In this document: piece by piece, positions 55,901-60,733 of the stretch
Position numbering within the stretch: the stretch's first letter is position 1
How the letters are laid out: every line of letters begins with the position of its first letter
NCBI GenBank assembly: GCA_936450465.1
Contig: OW388300.1
Coordinates: 44,176,358-44,240,357, forward strand
Origin: Gibbula magus
Lineage: Eukaryota; Mollusca; Gastropoda; Trochida; Trochidae
Reading direction: 5' to 3'
DNA: 64,000 nucleotides
Position numbers and translations under genes: made by a program
Notes under the pieces: model-generated
The model's input: the letters and a program-made list of their open reading frames with translations, nothing else
Databases searched by the model: none
Told to the model about the DNA's origin: nothing

Positions 55901-58900
55901 TATAGTTGGGTACAGTCGTAGATGATGGTATATACCATGAAGAGTCAACACACACATCTACACATACAATATCTAAAGTTGGGTCCAGCCGTAGATGATG
56001 ATATATACCATGAAGAATCAACACACACATCTACACATACAATATCTATAGTTGGATCCAGTAATAGATGAAAGGCCCGATGGGCTTATGGCATGGTATG
56101 ACATCCATCCGTCCTTCAGTCCGCTCGTCCGTCCATCCATCCATCCGCTCGTCCGTCTGTAAGCTTTTCGCTTTTTCGACTTCTTCTCCAGAACCGGTGA
56201 CTCTAGAGAGCTGAAATTTGATGTGCAGACTCCTTGACTGAAGGGGATTCTAAATTTTAGAGTTTATGACCCTGTGTGATTACCTAAAACCTATTTTCAT
56301 CTTCTTCTCCAGAACAAAAAGACCTAGAAGGCTGTAATATTTTGTGCAGACTTTTTTTGTTGTTGCCCAAAATATGGTCCTCACAGGCCATGACCTAAAT
56401 ACGTATTTTCTGAACAAACAGACCCAGAAGATTGTAATTTTGTATGCATACTCTTTAGAGCCTTTGCAATTTTTCCAAATTTAAACCAGTCATTCAAACT
56501 GTCCTTTAGGCTAGCGTTATATGAGACGACCTGGGTGACATGGATGACCAAAATTGAAGTGGCTTATGGTAACCATAGCTACATGTTACTAATGTTCCAC
56601 AGAGCACTGCAAAGCAGATGGTCAGTACTGGAGAGAGAAAGACACAGTGATCGAAGAACCTTCGTTAAACCAGACTTTATTAAATTGTGCATACAGTCAT
56701 TGGGCAGAACTACTAAGAGCCCCACAGGGCTGTTTTGGGAGAAGGCTGGGTTTAACTTGTAGAGGGAATGGGTCAGGATATATTTTTTGGCGTTGTGTGT
56801 TAGTTCTCTCTACATGTAGTCCGAACACCTTAAAGCATAGTAATTTTAGTAGAAAATATTTTTTTTCACCGATTTCTTTACCATTTTGTAACATGATTTG
56901 GGAAATATGTCTTAGTGCTATCATTTGAATTGGAAGAGTCACCTTCTCTTCAAGATAATTTCAGTGATTTTGATGCTTGGATGACCAATTTCCTTAAAAT
57001 GTAGTTTTTTATGACCCTGACCAATTTTAGTGCTCATGGCTTTTTAAAGGTCATGTCAAGAGATTGTACTTTATCTGGAGAACAATCTATTTCCGGCTTG
57101 AAAATAAAAATATATTCCCTGATGAGCTACAGAGCTCATTGCTCTATTTTTGTATATAATGGCATGCAGTTAACGTAACAATAATGCCCCTTGCCGTTGT
57201 TTAGCTCGCCTTGTATACCACACGATGAATCAAGTATACACGTGTAGTGTCCATGTATTGGTCAGTGATGAACTTATAGTTTTAAAGTATAAGTAAGTCG
57301 CTATCATTTAATTAATACACGTCTCTGAATTTAACACACATGAACTAGATCACTTAGAAATTAAGCAATAACTGTTATTTGTTTGTCCTTTTGAAGCCTG
57401 CGTGGATCCTGAGGTGTACAGCAACTACACGAATTGTGAGAAGACGTGCTCCATGAGAACCCCACCAGCTGACTGCGCCGCAACGCCAATGTCTGGGTGT
57501 GTATGTGCTGATGATATGTACGACAGAAACGGAGAATGTGTCCCCCTCAAGAACTGCAGTGACTGTGTATTCGACGGTGTAGTCTACCCGGTAAGTAAAT
57601 ATTGAGCCTACACTACTCAAATCTTTTCATTTCGCGTAAGAAATATATTATTTATTTATTTGTCTTAAACATAGTTTGTTGTTCATAAAATGTGTTGAAA
57701 CCAGAGATATATAGCTATATATATATAAGCGAAGTCACTCAGGCTTGATTTGATAATGATTTGCGAACCAGTTGATATAGCTGACATGGAATGGGGATTA
57801 GGCAACACCAGCGATCAATGGGTGCAACTGCAAAATCCTTACGCTACCCCAATTGATGATGCGCCCATGTACCTGTATCACACATGCACTACAACCCGAT
57901 ATCATTGATACATGTATTTATCATATACCTATCAAAGATGTGGGATGTTTTGCATGTGTGATAAGAGGTTTGGACACCGCACCCATATCGCTGCCCGGTC
58001 CGAAAATCCATATCAGCCCGGTCCGCAAATCCATATCAATATCAGCCCGGGTGACGTTAGGTCAGAGTGATCTCCCTTTGCTTACAGACACGCTAACACA
58101 GCGTAACGTCACAAAGCGAAACAGTGTCATAATAACTAGTTCATTTCAGAGTAGCCTCCAAACAAGGATGTTGTTGACGCTTTTAAGTAATTTAATTAAA
58201 AATACTATAAATTTGAAAATTGAATAAGAGGCTCGGCTAACATAATTTGAGAAAAAAAAAACATAATGGAGGTATAGATGGTAATTTCATCTTCTCACCC
58301 CCCAAATTATAAATTTTCGCATGGAAACATCAAGTTCTTAATATTTATGTAAATATTTTGTCAGGCTTCAGAAAAAAGTATGATATATGATAAAAAGGTT
58401 ACAAAATGTCATTTTTCATACCATACCCCATATCAGCCCTCGACCCATATCAGCCCTATGGCTTGCGGCTCTCGGGCTGATATGGGGGTCTCGGGCTGAT
58501 ATGAGGTATGATATGAAAAAGGACATGTTATAACCTCTAAATATTTTGGCTACAATGAATATGTTTACATACTGCAGGATGGCTCCAACGTGACCGACCC
58601 CAACGACCAATGTGCCGAGTATATCTGTGATGATGGCAGATTGGAACTACAGAAAACATGTGACGAGACTTGCGATACCGAAAATGTTAGTGAGCTTGTT
58701 CTTGACTTCAGCAAACTTGAACGTTTTAGTTTAGTATTCTTCTAAAGCTTTTACTCAAATGATTTTACTTGAATTCTGCATAACCAGATGTAATCAACTG
58801 CTAGCCCAACAAATCAGGAAGAATTCTTTTACGCAAGTAGGTTTGCATTTGTTTTGCCTCCCTCCGCAATACGGGCTAAATAGTACAATAATGAATTTTA

Positions 58901-60564
58901 CCAAAGATATCTTTGATTGTTGGTTATGATCCAAATGGAACAAAGCAATATGTACTTATTTCTAGTTTTCACATACATGAAAGCAATTCAGAGCTGATTT
59001 ACTAATTCTTTCATTGAACAATCATATTTTGCAGGGTTACGAATGGTTCAAGAACGACTCCGATCCATGCTGTACGTTCCAATGTAGGAAGAAGCCGTGT
59101 GAACCGGTCTCTGAGATGGTTAATGTTTCAGTGGACAACTGCACAGGTTCATTCTCCGTCCCCGAATATTCATGTAGGGGTGGTTGTGCAAACAGTAAGG
59201 CAACTTTCAGCTTCGAGAACAAGAATGAATTGGACTCGACCTGTCACTGCTGCGCCCCGGGACCCCCGGAGGAGGTATCCTACACAGTAGATTGTGATTT
59301 ACCAAATGCGCCCGCCCAGGCGACGATTCAAATCCGCAAGATCGTATCGTGCAACTGCATGATCTGGTGAGTACAAAGTTATCTTCGAAGAGTTCCACAT
59401 GTTATACACACATACATACATAACCACGTGATATCGGCATGCGGGACTACTTTTTACAAGCTAGAAAGGTAGAAGAGTTGACCCAGTCACTGCCATGCAA
59501 ACAGCCTTTGGTACTTGTAGCTTACAAACAGCAAGGACTAGACTTAAAATTTAAAGGAATTTTAAGGAAAGAAGTCGATTTTAAAAGCCCCCTTTATAAG
59601 AATATATGCCCCTGTTTCTGTGACTCTGTTCGTCTCATATTGTACATAAATGAATATGGCAGAAACTGTTCCGAGTGTTTCAGTTTAACAAAGAGATATA
59701 TCTCTTGACATAACGATCAGTGTCTTTTCGCACTGGCGGACGGACGGACGGGTCAATCAGTGCGAAAGGATCTATCTATATGCCGGATGTCGTACAAACG
59801 CTCGATGTCCAATGATCAATAAAGTGCAATTTGTCAAAATATCAATAGAGTACAATTTGTCAAAATATCAATAAAGTGCAATTTGTCAAAATATCAATAG
59901 AGTACAATTTGTCAAAATATCAATAAAGTACAATTTATCAAAATATCACTACAGTACAATTAAATTTTGTCGAGATCGTGTTACCTTTGGTTTAGTTTTC
60001 TGTTGAAATCAAACTAATACAACCCAATAGTGATCTTCGAGTTCGAATAATGTTGTTTGAAAATATCGTTACATTATTAGAATTATAACCGTTCTTGGTT
60101 TCCACAGTAGCAGTTGCTGAATTCAATATGTATCCTTACGCGTTGACGCGATGTACTTCCCCATAGGGTGATTCGGATACCTTTCTATTATTTGTAACTC
60201 CTGCGCTTTGGATAATAAAGAATTAACATACCCGCGGGATGCCATATTGCTGTTAAACAGTAGTACGAGTAAAATGATGTTCGCCTCAATCTTGCGCGGG
60301 AAAATATCATTTTAGAGTCACTGGTGTTCTATATACAATATGATATCCCTGCTTTTGTGCTGCTCACTATATATGCAAGCATGTTAAACAAACACGTATT
60401 TATTACACACAAACTCGCACTTGGTCCACACTGGTATTAACTCATTGAACTGTTAGGGTATACTTTTCCCATTATATAGTGTAAATGTCTCTCATACATA
60501 AAATATATTGTTCTATCTGCTTACAATTAACCTTTATTTTTTCAGCGGTGCAACTACCGGTTAG
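1130..60564 (+). CDS. Giant secreted mucin-like glycoprotein with SCO-spondin-like C-terminus (multi-exon, 5' end outside window)
   Basis: One gene is assembled from about 61 exons with GT-AG junctions. Summed exon length from 1130 to the TAG at 60562-60564 is 10,500 nt (about 3,499 residues), and every junction keeps frame. Order: repeated unknown domain plus PTS segment (seven copies, the first partial), a diverged domain, small PTS exons, long Gly-Thr-Pro-Ser exons, three more domains with PTS exons, then TSP1, TIL, VWC-like and CTCK modules. In known proteins PTS tracts carry dense O-glycans and the CTCK mediates disulfide dimerisation, so a secreted gel- or matrix-forming role is inferred. 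No start codon, signal peptide or VWD domain lies in the window; those would be upstream. Most internal PTS and TSP1 boundaries are phase 1-1, the symmetric class that allows exon duplication. The exon model was made by eye without transcripts, so small exons in long introns may be missing. Confidence 0.82.
2697..4961 (+). CDS. Array 1 copy 1: unknown domain (4 exons) plus PTS exon
   Basis: Exons are 2697-2899, 3014-3083, 3247-3380, 4540-4639 and 4818-4961. The domain starts with VVTRCPVDM and ends with QECLETT, so it has about 170 residues and only two cysteines, which could form one intradomain disulfide. Recognisable pieces are [32 protein letters not shown] and [11 protein letters not shown]. 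The composition is acidic and rich in Val, Ile and Gly, suggesting a beta-rich fold, which is inference. I do not recognise the family. The PTS exon encodes 48 residues of TPSA/TPSV repeats ending VTPGETTAG. Exon phases are 1-0, 0-1, 1-0, 0-1 and 1-1. Confidence 0.85.
6081..8342 (+). CDS. Array 1 copy 2: unknown domain plus PTS exon
   Basis: Exons are 6081-6283, 6398-6467, 6631-6764, 7921-8020 and 8199-8342. The organisation is identical to copy 1. Two replacement differences are visible: Leu instead of Phe in GGVLNVGD (exon 1), and Glu instead of Gly in the fourth exon (ACA GAG GAT near 7942). The intron before exon 4 lacks 3 bp, and a 12-bp stretch is missing near 8490, which gives this unit the shortest period. 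Confidence 0.85.
9452..11716 (+). CDS. Array 1 copy 3: unknown domain plus PTS exon
   Basis: Exons are 9452-9654, 9769-9838, 10002-10135, 11295-11394 and 11573-11716. I see no amino-acid difference from the consensus of the array in the domain exons. The PTS exon is the common 144-bp form. Confidence 0.85.
12860..15136 (+). CDS. Array 1 copy 4: unknown domain plus PTS exon (12-bp variant)
   Basis: Exons are 12860-13062, 13177-13246, 13410-13543, 14703-14802 and 14981-15136. The PTS exon is 156 bp and has an extra in-frame 12-bp TPSV unit (TPSVTPSV without the intervening TPSA) shared only with copy 5. The intron between units holds the longest (TA)n tract of the array, about 12451-12493. Confidence 0.85.
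16258..18534 (+). CDS. Array 1 copy 5: unknown domain plus PTS exon (12-bp variant)
   Basis: Exons are 16258-16460, 16575-16644, 16808-16941, 18101-18200 and 18379-18534. It shares with copy 4 the 12-bp PTS insertion and the intronic variant agacattattg near 18219 (others read agacatgattg), so copies 4 and 5 descend from one recent duplication. Confidence 0.85.
19654..21917 (+). CDS. Array 1 copy 6 (right edge): unknown domain plus PTS exon
   Basis: Exons are 19654-19856, 19971-20040, 20204-20337, 21497-21596 and 21774-21917. The domain exons match the consensus. The PTS exon is 144 bp, but one unit reads TPSGTPSA where others read TPSVTPSA. The sequence just upstream of this exon has lost one base, and it departs from the other copies after about 21940. 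This is the last copy of array 1. Confidence 0.85.
22528..25165 (+). CDS. Diverged copy of the unknown domain (3 exons)
   Basis: Exons are 22528-22700 (phase 1-0), 24381-24587 (0-0) and 25087-25165 (0-1). The protein starts [15 protein letters not shown], continues [35 protein letters not shown] and [13 protein letters not shown], and ends MLIKICEKG. It has one Cys near each end and the same order of conserved blocks as array 2, and more distantly array 1. The middle region is one exon here but two in array 1. The acceptor before the second exon (ttgatttaaag) has a weak pyrimidine tract. The family is unrecognised; it looks like the ancestral single-copy form between the two arrays. Confidence 0.8.
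22701..24380 (+). other. Intron with relics of the array 1 intron and a perfect-ended fold-back
   Basis: Around 22765-23010 the sequence resembles, at reduced identity, the intron that follows exon 3 in array 1 (tccttattgttattggcgtg; gataatagcccttattgtgg). This suggests this intron and the array intron share ancestry. Two stretches near 23090 and 23530 (gccgccatattga and a similar one) are internal repeats. No coding exon is seen. Confidence 0.5.
24219..24303. repeat. Short inverted repeat (25-bp arms, 1 mismatch)
   Basis: The arms 24219-24243 and 24279-24303 pair as gtgtgccatatgactttta... against its reverse complement, with one mismatch and a 35-bp loop. It is probably a degenerate fold-back element in an intron. 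Confidence 0.8.
25166..30626 (+). other. 5.5 kb intron, no supported exon
   Basis: The intron starts at the donor 25166 (gtacga) and ends at the acceptor before 30627. It contains dispersed repeat tracts at 25200-25640 (gtccgtccgtctgtcc; gaccctgtgaccccaaatat), GGTCAAGGTCA-type half-site repeats near 26187 and 26330, AT-rich sequence, and a fold-back element at 30017-30181. The short open frames here have no PTS, TSP1 or domain character. A small phase 1-1 PTS exon could be hidden. Confidence 0.5.
30017..30181. mobile_element. MITE-like fold-back element, same family as 50722-51610
   Basis: The left part (attcttgacaaataccatg, tctcatctcatgaggta) and the right part (cctcactcgatgagataaac, atggtattagtcaa) are near reverse complements around a short core, with outer ends of the type agaggatatt. 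The same arms occur at about 50980-51098 and as a fragment near 52374-52430. It has no coding capacity and is probably non-autonomous. Confidence 0.75.
30627..30692 (+). CDS. Small PTS/acidic exon
   Basis: The acceptor is atattcag and the donor gtgagt; the exon is 66 bp, phase 1-1. It encodes [20 protein letters not shown] followed by PTG, a Thr-rich linker with an acidic run. It can be added or skipped without frame change. It is assigned from its clean splice sites, phase and mucin-like composition. Confidence 0.7.
31938..32006 (+). CDS. Small Thr-rich linker exon
   Basis: The acceptor is acattcaag and the donor gtgagc; the exon is 69 bp, phase 1-1. It encodes [20 protein letters not shown] followed by TPLG, a short mucin-like segment. 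Composition, phase and splice sites all agree with the flanking PTS exons. Confidence 0.7.
32040..32510. repeat. Dispersed repeat tract, about three diverged tandem units
   Basis: Units of roughly 130-150 bp share the motifs cttcttctccagaac, agacctagaaggctgaaat, ggcctcacaggcc and atgacctaaaaacctatttc. Related tracts lie at 25200-25640 and 56070-56480. This is a dispersed non-coding repeat family. The tract just downstream at 32700-32850 is a CT-rich low-complexity run. Confidence 0.7.
32511..34393 (+). other. Intron, no supported exon
   Basis: The intron contains CT-rich low-complexity sequence at 32700-32850 and AT-rich sequence. The stretch at 33838-34170 (aatgagaagcacacg, ggggaaagcttttctca) recurs at lower identity in the introns at 35445-35520 and 37080-37215. 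These shared introns show that PTS exons were copied together with flanking intron sequence. No exon is recognised. Confidence 0.45.
34394..35308 (+). CDS. Long mucin exon of (Gly-Thr-Pro-Ser)n, about 305 residues
   Basis: The acceptor is gaccatag and the donor gtaaga; the exon is 915 bp, phase 1-1. It encodes about 76 tetrapeptides, nearly all GTPS, with a few ATPS units and one GTPG in each half. Half of all residues are Ser or Thr, the composition of a densely O-glycosylated mucin PTS tract. There are no cysteines. The 12-bp code varies at synonymous sites and shows a 480-bp higher-order duplication (see findings). Because 12 is a multiple of 3 and few stops arise, several other frames on both strands are open here, but they are shadows. 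Confidence 0.9.
35309..35800 (+). other. Intron between two GTPS exons
   Basis: The 492-bp intron shows diverged similarity to the introns at 34020-34390 and 36944-37230, for example tcagagataggctaattag and the stretch before the acceptor. This suggests the two GTPS exons arose by duplication with their flanks. No other feature is seen. Confidence 0.5.
35801..36595 (+). CDS. Second long (Gly-Thr-Pro-Ser)n mucin exon, about 265 residues
   Basis: The acceptor is atgacaaaag and the donor gttcaa; the exon is 795 bp, phase 1-1. It is almost pure GTPS with rare variants ([17 protein letters not shown]). It ends GTPTTG, like the small PTS exons of array 2. Its role as an O-glycosylated spacer is inferred from composition. 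The donor (caggttcaaa) is weak but is conserved in sequence after the small PTS exons at 39365 and 42126. Confidence 0.88.
36761..36943 (+). CDS. Array 2 copy 1 PTS exon
   Basis: The acceptor is acgtaaaatag and the donor gttagc; the exon is 183 bp, phase 1-1. It encodes 61 residues of GTPS, VTPS and ATPS repeats ending GTPTAG. The mixed repeat resembles the PTS exons of array 1 more than the pure GTPS exons next door. Confidence 0.85.
37502..39365 (+). CDS. Array 2 copy 1: unknown domain (3 exons) plus short PTS exon
   Basis: Exons are 37502-37671, 38248-38451, 39135-39213 and 39285-39365. The domain begins [20 protein letters not shown] and includes [53 protein letters not shown] and [15 protein letters not shown]. 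It ends VFKTCEKG. There are about 151 residues and two cysteines, one near each end. It is the same domain as at 22528-25165 and, with an extra intron, in array 1. The short PTS exon encodes [19 protein letters not shown] and a GTPTTG end. The family is unrecognised. Confidence 0.85.
38034..38122. repeat. Nested perfect palindrome in array 2 intron (copies at 40795-40883 and 43544-43632)
   Basis: The outer arms 38034-38060 and 38096-38122 are 27-bp perfect inverted repeats (gtcttctgatatcaaatata...). Inside them, 38064-38074 and 38082-38092 pair over 11 bp (ttgattaaagt). The structure could fold as a long hairpin in RNA or a cruciform in DNA. It is present in the same intron of all three copies, so it predates the array. 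It is probably a fold-back transposon relic. Confidence 0.85.
39510..39704 (+). CDS. Array 2 copy 2 PTS exon
   Basis: The exon is 195 bp, phase 1-1, with 65 residues of [12 protein letters not shown]. It has one 12-bp unit more than the exons at 36761 and 42271. The acceptor acgtaaaatag and donor gttagc are conserved. Confidence 0.85.
40263..42126 (+). CDS. Array 2 copy 2: unknown domain plus short PTS exon
   Basis: Exons are 40263-40432, 41009-41212, 41896-41974 and 42046-42126. The encoded protein is the same as in copy 1 as far as I can read it. Only intronic substitutions are seen (for example cccaagcgtc against cccaaatgtc before the palindrome). Confidence 0.85.
42271..42453 (+). CDS. 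Array 2 copy 3 PTS exon
   Basis: The exon is 183 bp, phase 1-1, with 61 residues of [12 protein letters not shown] repeat. It uses the same splice sites as the other two copies. Confidence 0.85.
43012..44723 (+). CDS. Array 2 copy 3: unknown domain (3 exons), short PTS exon lost
   Basis: Exons are 43012-43181, 43758-43961 and 44645-44723. Differences are DSTND for DSTDD in the first exon and VPKTTD for VPRTTD in the third. The following short PTS exon is not usable: the acceptor aaatag of the other copies reads aaatgg near 44793, and the coding part degenerates (atcagctaag) a few bases later. The reading therefore passes in phase 1 to 45634 or to the candidate terminal exon at 44949. Confidence 0.82.
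44949..45070 (+). CDS. Candidate alternative terminal exon (hypothetical)
   Basis: A pyrimidine-rich tract and the acceptor atcaaacag precede a 122-bp open stretch in the correct phase (phase 1 entry). It encodes [18 protein letters not shown] and then a basic tail ending QRKMYPK before a TAA at 45068-45070. AATAAA hexamers follow at 45066-45071 and 45151-45156. If used, it would end the protein right after array 2, without the C-terminal TSP1/TIL/CTCK modules. No domain is recognisable, and chance is a real possibility. Confidence 0.3.
45431..45469 (+). pseudogene. Dead duplicate of the exon at 45634-45672
   Basis: It is preceded by the same gatcattttccag acceptor context as the downstream exon. 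It reads CA ACT GCC TAA, a stop at the third complete codon in the phase-1 frame, and the donor gtaagt is absent (acacaaat). The flanks from about 45262 and 45480 are diverged copies of each other, so a duplication of about 200 bp produced both. The downstream copy remains open. Confidence 0.65.
45634..45672 (+). CDS. 39-bp Thr-rich linker exon
   Basis: The acceptor is cattttccag and the donor gtaagt; the exon is phase 1-1. It encodes [13 protein letters not shown] plus the first base of the next codon, a short linker between the mucin part and the first TSP1. It is supported by strong splice sites and by the decayed duplicate just upstream. Confidence 0.65.
45673..47073 (+). other. Intron with (AGT)n microsatellite
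   Basis: The intron holds a G-rich run at 46547-46562 and a long imperfect trinucleotide tract (AGT, with AGC and AGA variants) at about 46826-46997. The tract reads as poly-Val in one frame and should not be taken as coding. No exon is seen. Confidence 0.6.
46826..46997. repeat. (AGT)n imperfect microsatellite
   Basis: This is about 170 bp of agt units with interspersed agc and aga, within the intron before the first TSP1 exon. Confidence 0.95.
47074..47256 (+). CDS. TSP1 domain exon 1
   Basis: The acceptor is gtgtttcag and the donor gtaaga; the exon is 183 bp, phase 1-1. The protein reads [17 protein letters not shown], then RTRTCDDSN and CPNNC. It has the TSP1 pattern: a WxxW motif (the usual C-mannosylation site), Ser/Cys after it, a basic RTRTC strand and a Cys-rich end. 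It marks the change from the mucin part to the cysteine-rich C-terminus. An NNTT segment gives a possible N-glycosylation sequon. Confidence 0.85.
47257..48682 (+). other. Intron with a 57-bp minisatellite
   Basis: The intron contains the tandem repeat at 47764-48322. The rest is AT-rich and holds no recognised exon. A reverse-strand open frame across the repeat is an artefact of its 57-bp (19-codon) period. Confidence 0.6.
47764..48322. repeat. 57-bp minisatellite, about 10 copies
   Basis: The core ctcgctagtgcctgtgtaaa recurs about ten times with a spacing of 55-58 bp. Variants include a 2-bp deletion (tcacatgtctg for tcacactgtctg) in two copies. The first and last units are the most diverged. 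Confidence 0.95.
48683..48935 (+). CDS. TIL domain exon 1 with start of VWC-like module
   Basis: The acceptor is gtatttgacag and the donor gtaggt; the exon runs from phase 1 to phase 2. It reads [51 protein letters not shown], then [16 protein letters not shown]. This is the trypsin-inhibitor-like cysteine-rich (TIL) pattern with the usual C-x-C-x-x-G-Y and C-x-x-x-x-x-C-G-C ends, followed by the VWC-like strand as in mucins, von Willebrand factor and SCO-spondin. A spacer or folding role in the polymer is inferred; no protease-inhibitor function is implied. Confidence 0.88.
48983..49138. mobile_element. Fold-back (MITE-like) element, about 70-bp arms
   Basis: The left arm (taagaataatcaacgagttg...) pairs imperfectly with the right arm ending ttttctta, around a short centre (gagctttagcaag). 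Several small mismatches suggest age. It lies in the 1.1 kb intron after the TIL exon. The rest of that intron has a cluster of TGACGTCA-like motifs at 49450-49505. Confidence 0.75.
50061..50104 (+). CDS. Short VWC-like exon
   Basis: The acceptor is ttctgttacag and the donor gtaagt; the exon is 44 bp, phase 2 to 1. It encodes [15 protein letters not shown] with a split final Cys codon. It completes the VWC-like half-module begun in the previous exon (ICETCYCR). Confidence 0.75.
50722..51610. mobile_element. Composite MITE: 25-bp terminal inverted repeats, nested fold-back and minisatellite core
   Basis: Ends 50731-50755 and 51578-51602 are perfect 25-bp inverted repeats (tttgtgttttcagtgtgata...). 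Inside lie a fold-back of about 100 bp (50980-51098) of the same family as 30017-30181, and a minisatellite of 33-35 bp units at 51108-51560. The TIR-plus-tandem-core plan resembles the 'pearl' elements described from bivalves. No transposase is present. Classification is by resemblance only. Confidence 0.75.
51108..51560. repeat. 33-35-bp minisatellite, about 13 copies
   Basis: The unit contains catcgagtgacggggtgtga followed by tatcacttat. Each full unit carries the palindrome gtgatatcac, which also ends the TIRs of the enclosing element. Copies vary between tctctc and tatctc junctions and one lacks part of the unit. Confidence 0.95.
51774..51935. repeat. 54-bp tandem repeat, three copies
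   Basis: Units starting near 51774, 51828 and 51882 share ggaaagtacttatataaagc and tgttatattttgttac. The first two are nearly identical, the third diverged. Confidence 0.9.
52086..52164 (+). CDS. TSP1 domain 2, first exon
   Basis: The acceptor is tattcaag and the donor gtgtgt; the exon is 79 bp, phase 1 to 2. It reads [20 protein letters not shown] then SQTRTR. WxxWxxW followed by SxCxxxCGxG and an RTR strand is a textbook TSP1 N-terminal half. The module finishes in the next exon. NCT is a possible N-glycosylation sequon. Confidence 0.88.
52807..52944 (+). CDS. TSP1 domain 2, second exon, plus VWC-like start
   Basis: The acceptor is caatttcag and the donor gtgagt; the exon is 138 bp, phase 2 to 2. 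It reads [19 protein letters not shown] then SRDLCP, completing the TSP1 begun at 52086. It continues [20 protein letters not shown], a VWC-like strand. NQT is a potential N-glycan site. Confidence 0.82.
53901..53944 (+). CDS. Short VWC-like exon
   Basis: The acceptor is tttgtttcag and the donor gtaaga; the exon is 44 bp, phase 2 to 1. It encodes [14 protein letters not shown] after a split His codon. It has the same size and phases as the exon at 50061, which suggests the two TIL/TSP1-VWC blocks are duplicates. NGT is a possible glycosylation sequon. Confidence 0.72.
54010..54240. repeat. Tandem repeat of about 55 bp ending in the functional splice acceptor
   Basis: About four diverged units share tgattgctttgtcagttcaa-like sequence and tatcatgcacattgactact. 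The last unit supplies the acceptor cgtttgtcag used by the exon at 54235. Earlier units carry very similar tttgtcag or gtgtcag sites. Confidence 0.8.
54235..54405 (+). CDS. TSP1 domain 3
   Basis: The acceptor is tttgtcag and the donor gtaagg; the exon is 171 bp, phase 1 to 1. It reads [20 protein letters not shown], then [12 protein letters not shown] and CGEETCEG, ending ECSADHC. It has the WxxW, basic RTRSC strand and six-Cys TSP1 pattern in one symmetric exon. Confidence 0.87.
54735..54896 (+). CDS. TSP1 domain 4
   Basis: The acceptor is ttcaaaag (poor pyrimidine tract) and the donor gtaagt; the exon is 162 bp, phase 1-1. It reads [20 protein letters not shown], then GQRNRTYEY, ending EEDCGDECD. 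WxxWxxC and CSxTC are diagnostic of TSP1. NRT is a possible N-glycan site. Confidence 0.86.
55288..55437 (+). CDS. TSP1 domain 5 (short)
   Basis: The acceptor is tcctcaag and the donor gtaagt; the exon is 150 bp, phase 1-1. It reads [20 protein letters not shown], then [12 protein letters not shown] and CFDHEC. It is a compact TSP1 with one WxxW motif, followed directly by the second TIL. Confidence 0.85.
55480..56065. repeat. Tandem repeat of about 74 bp, around eight copies
   Basis: Units share ccagtcgtagatgatg, tatataccatgaagagtcaa and cacacatctacacatacaat. Alternating variants (ctgaatcc and gttgggtcc) suggest a two-unit higher-order period. Reverse-strand open frames over it are repeat artefacts. 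Confidence 0.93.
56070..56480. repeat. Dispersed repeat tract with GTCC/ATCC microsatellite
   Basis: The ccatccgtcc-type tract at about 56100-56160 is followed by cttcttctccagaac, gacctagaaggctg and ctcacaggccatgacctaaa. It is the same family as the tracts at 25200-25640 and 32040-32510, all within introns of this gene. Confidence 0.75.
57397..57590 (+). CDS. TIL domain exon 2 with VWC-like start
   Basis: The acceptor is ccttttgaag and the donor gtaagt; the exon is 194 bp, phase 1 to 0. It reads [50 protein letters not shown] and VFDGVVYP. It has the TIL spacing with a C-x-C near the middle, followed by a VWC-like strand that continues in the next exon. It is the second TIL of the gene and precedes the C-terminal block. 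Confidence 0.88.
58406..58526. repeat. Inverted repeat built on the motif ccatatcagccc
   Basis: The left part (gtcatttttcataccatacc, ccatatcagccct twice) pairs with the right part (gggctgatatggg and gggctgatatgag, then atgaaaaaggacat). Further copies of the motif lie at 57985-58055. It is probably a fold-back element in this intron. Confidence 0.75.
58578..58685 (+). CDS. VWC-like exon
   Basis: The acceptor is tactgcag and the donor gttagt; the exon is 108 bp, phase 0-0. It reads [20 protein letters not shown], then [16 protein letters not shown]. It continues the VWC-like module from 57590 and leads into the CCxxxC motif of the next exon. NVT is a possible N-glycan site. Confidence 0.82.
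59035..59366 (+). CDS. C-terminal VWC end plus CTCK cystine-knot domain
   Basis: The acceptor is atattttgcag and the donor gtgagt; the exon is 332 bp, phase 0 to 2. It starts [17 protein letters not shown], the VWC end. The cystine-knot part shows [15 protein letters not shown] (the CxGxC ring of the knot), [16 protein letters not shown] and a terminal SCNCMI. In vertebrate mucins and von Willebrand factor, a CTCK at this place dimerises the protein through disulfides. It is the most diagnostic domain in the window. Confidence 0.92.
59815..59955. repeat. Tandem repeat of about 26 bp, five copies
   Basis: The unit aatagagtacaatttgtcaa followed by aatatc recurs with gtg/gta variants. Just upstream, gacggacggacgggtcaatc lies between two copies of a gtgcgaaa/ttcgcac inverted pair. 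Confidence 0.88.
60546..60564 (+). CDS. Terminal coding exon (last 6 residues and stop)
   Basis: The acceptor is attttttcag with a good pyrimidine tract. The first base completes the final Cys codon (TG|C), followed by GATTG and TAG. The protein thus ends CNCMICGATTG, a typical short tail after a CTCK. The preceding 1.2 kb intron contains a tandem repeat at about 59815-59955. Confidence 0.85.
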
Positions 60565-60660
60565 ATCAGAAGAAGACGGAAAGAACCCAAGTTTCAAGAA
60601 CCAATTATTATAAAATTGTAACATTGCTATTATTGAATAAAATATGCATATATTAATAAC
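60565..60660 (+). terminator. 3' UTR with poly(A) signal
   Basis: A short 3' UTR follows the stop. AATAAA lies at 60636-60641, about 72 bp downstream of the stop codon. Cleavage would be expected roughly 10-30 bp further on. Confidence 0.75.
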
Positions 60661-60733
60661 ATGGCGACGCTCTATGTTTTGTAAACTATATAATGACTAA
60701 CAAATGAAACGTCACCACATGTTCAATAGAGTA

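Noticed and set aside
55427..56030. Several minus-strand Cys/Val-rich frames
   Set aside because: All lie on the 74-bp tandem repeat in an intron and overlap each other in different frames.
56609..56760. Possible VWC-like exon ([16 protein letters not shown])
   Set aside because: The acceptor ttccacag is good, but no donor in the right phase follows the open stretch before a stop. Direct joining of 55437 to 57397 gives a coherent TSP1-TIL boundary. It could be a relic exon.
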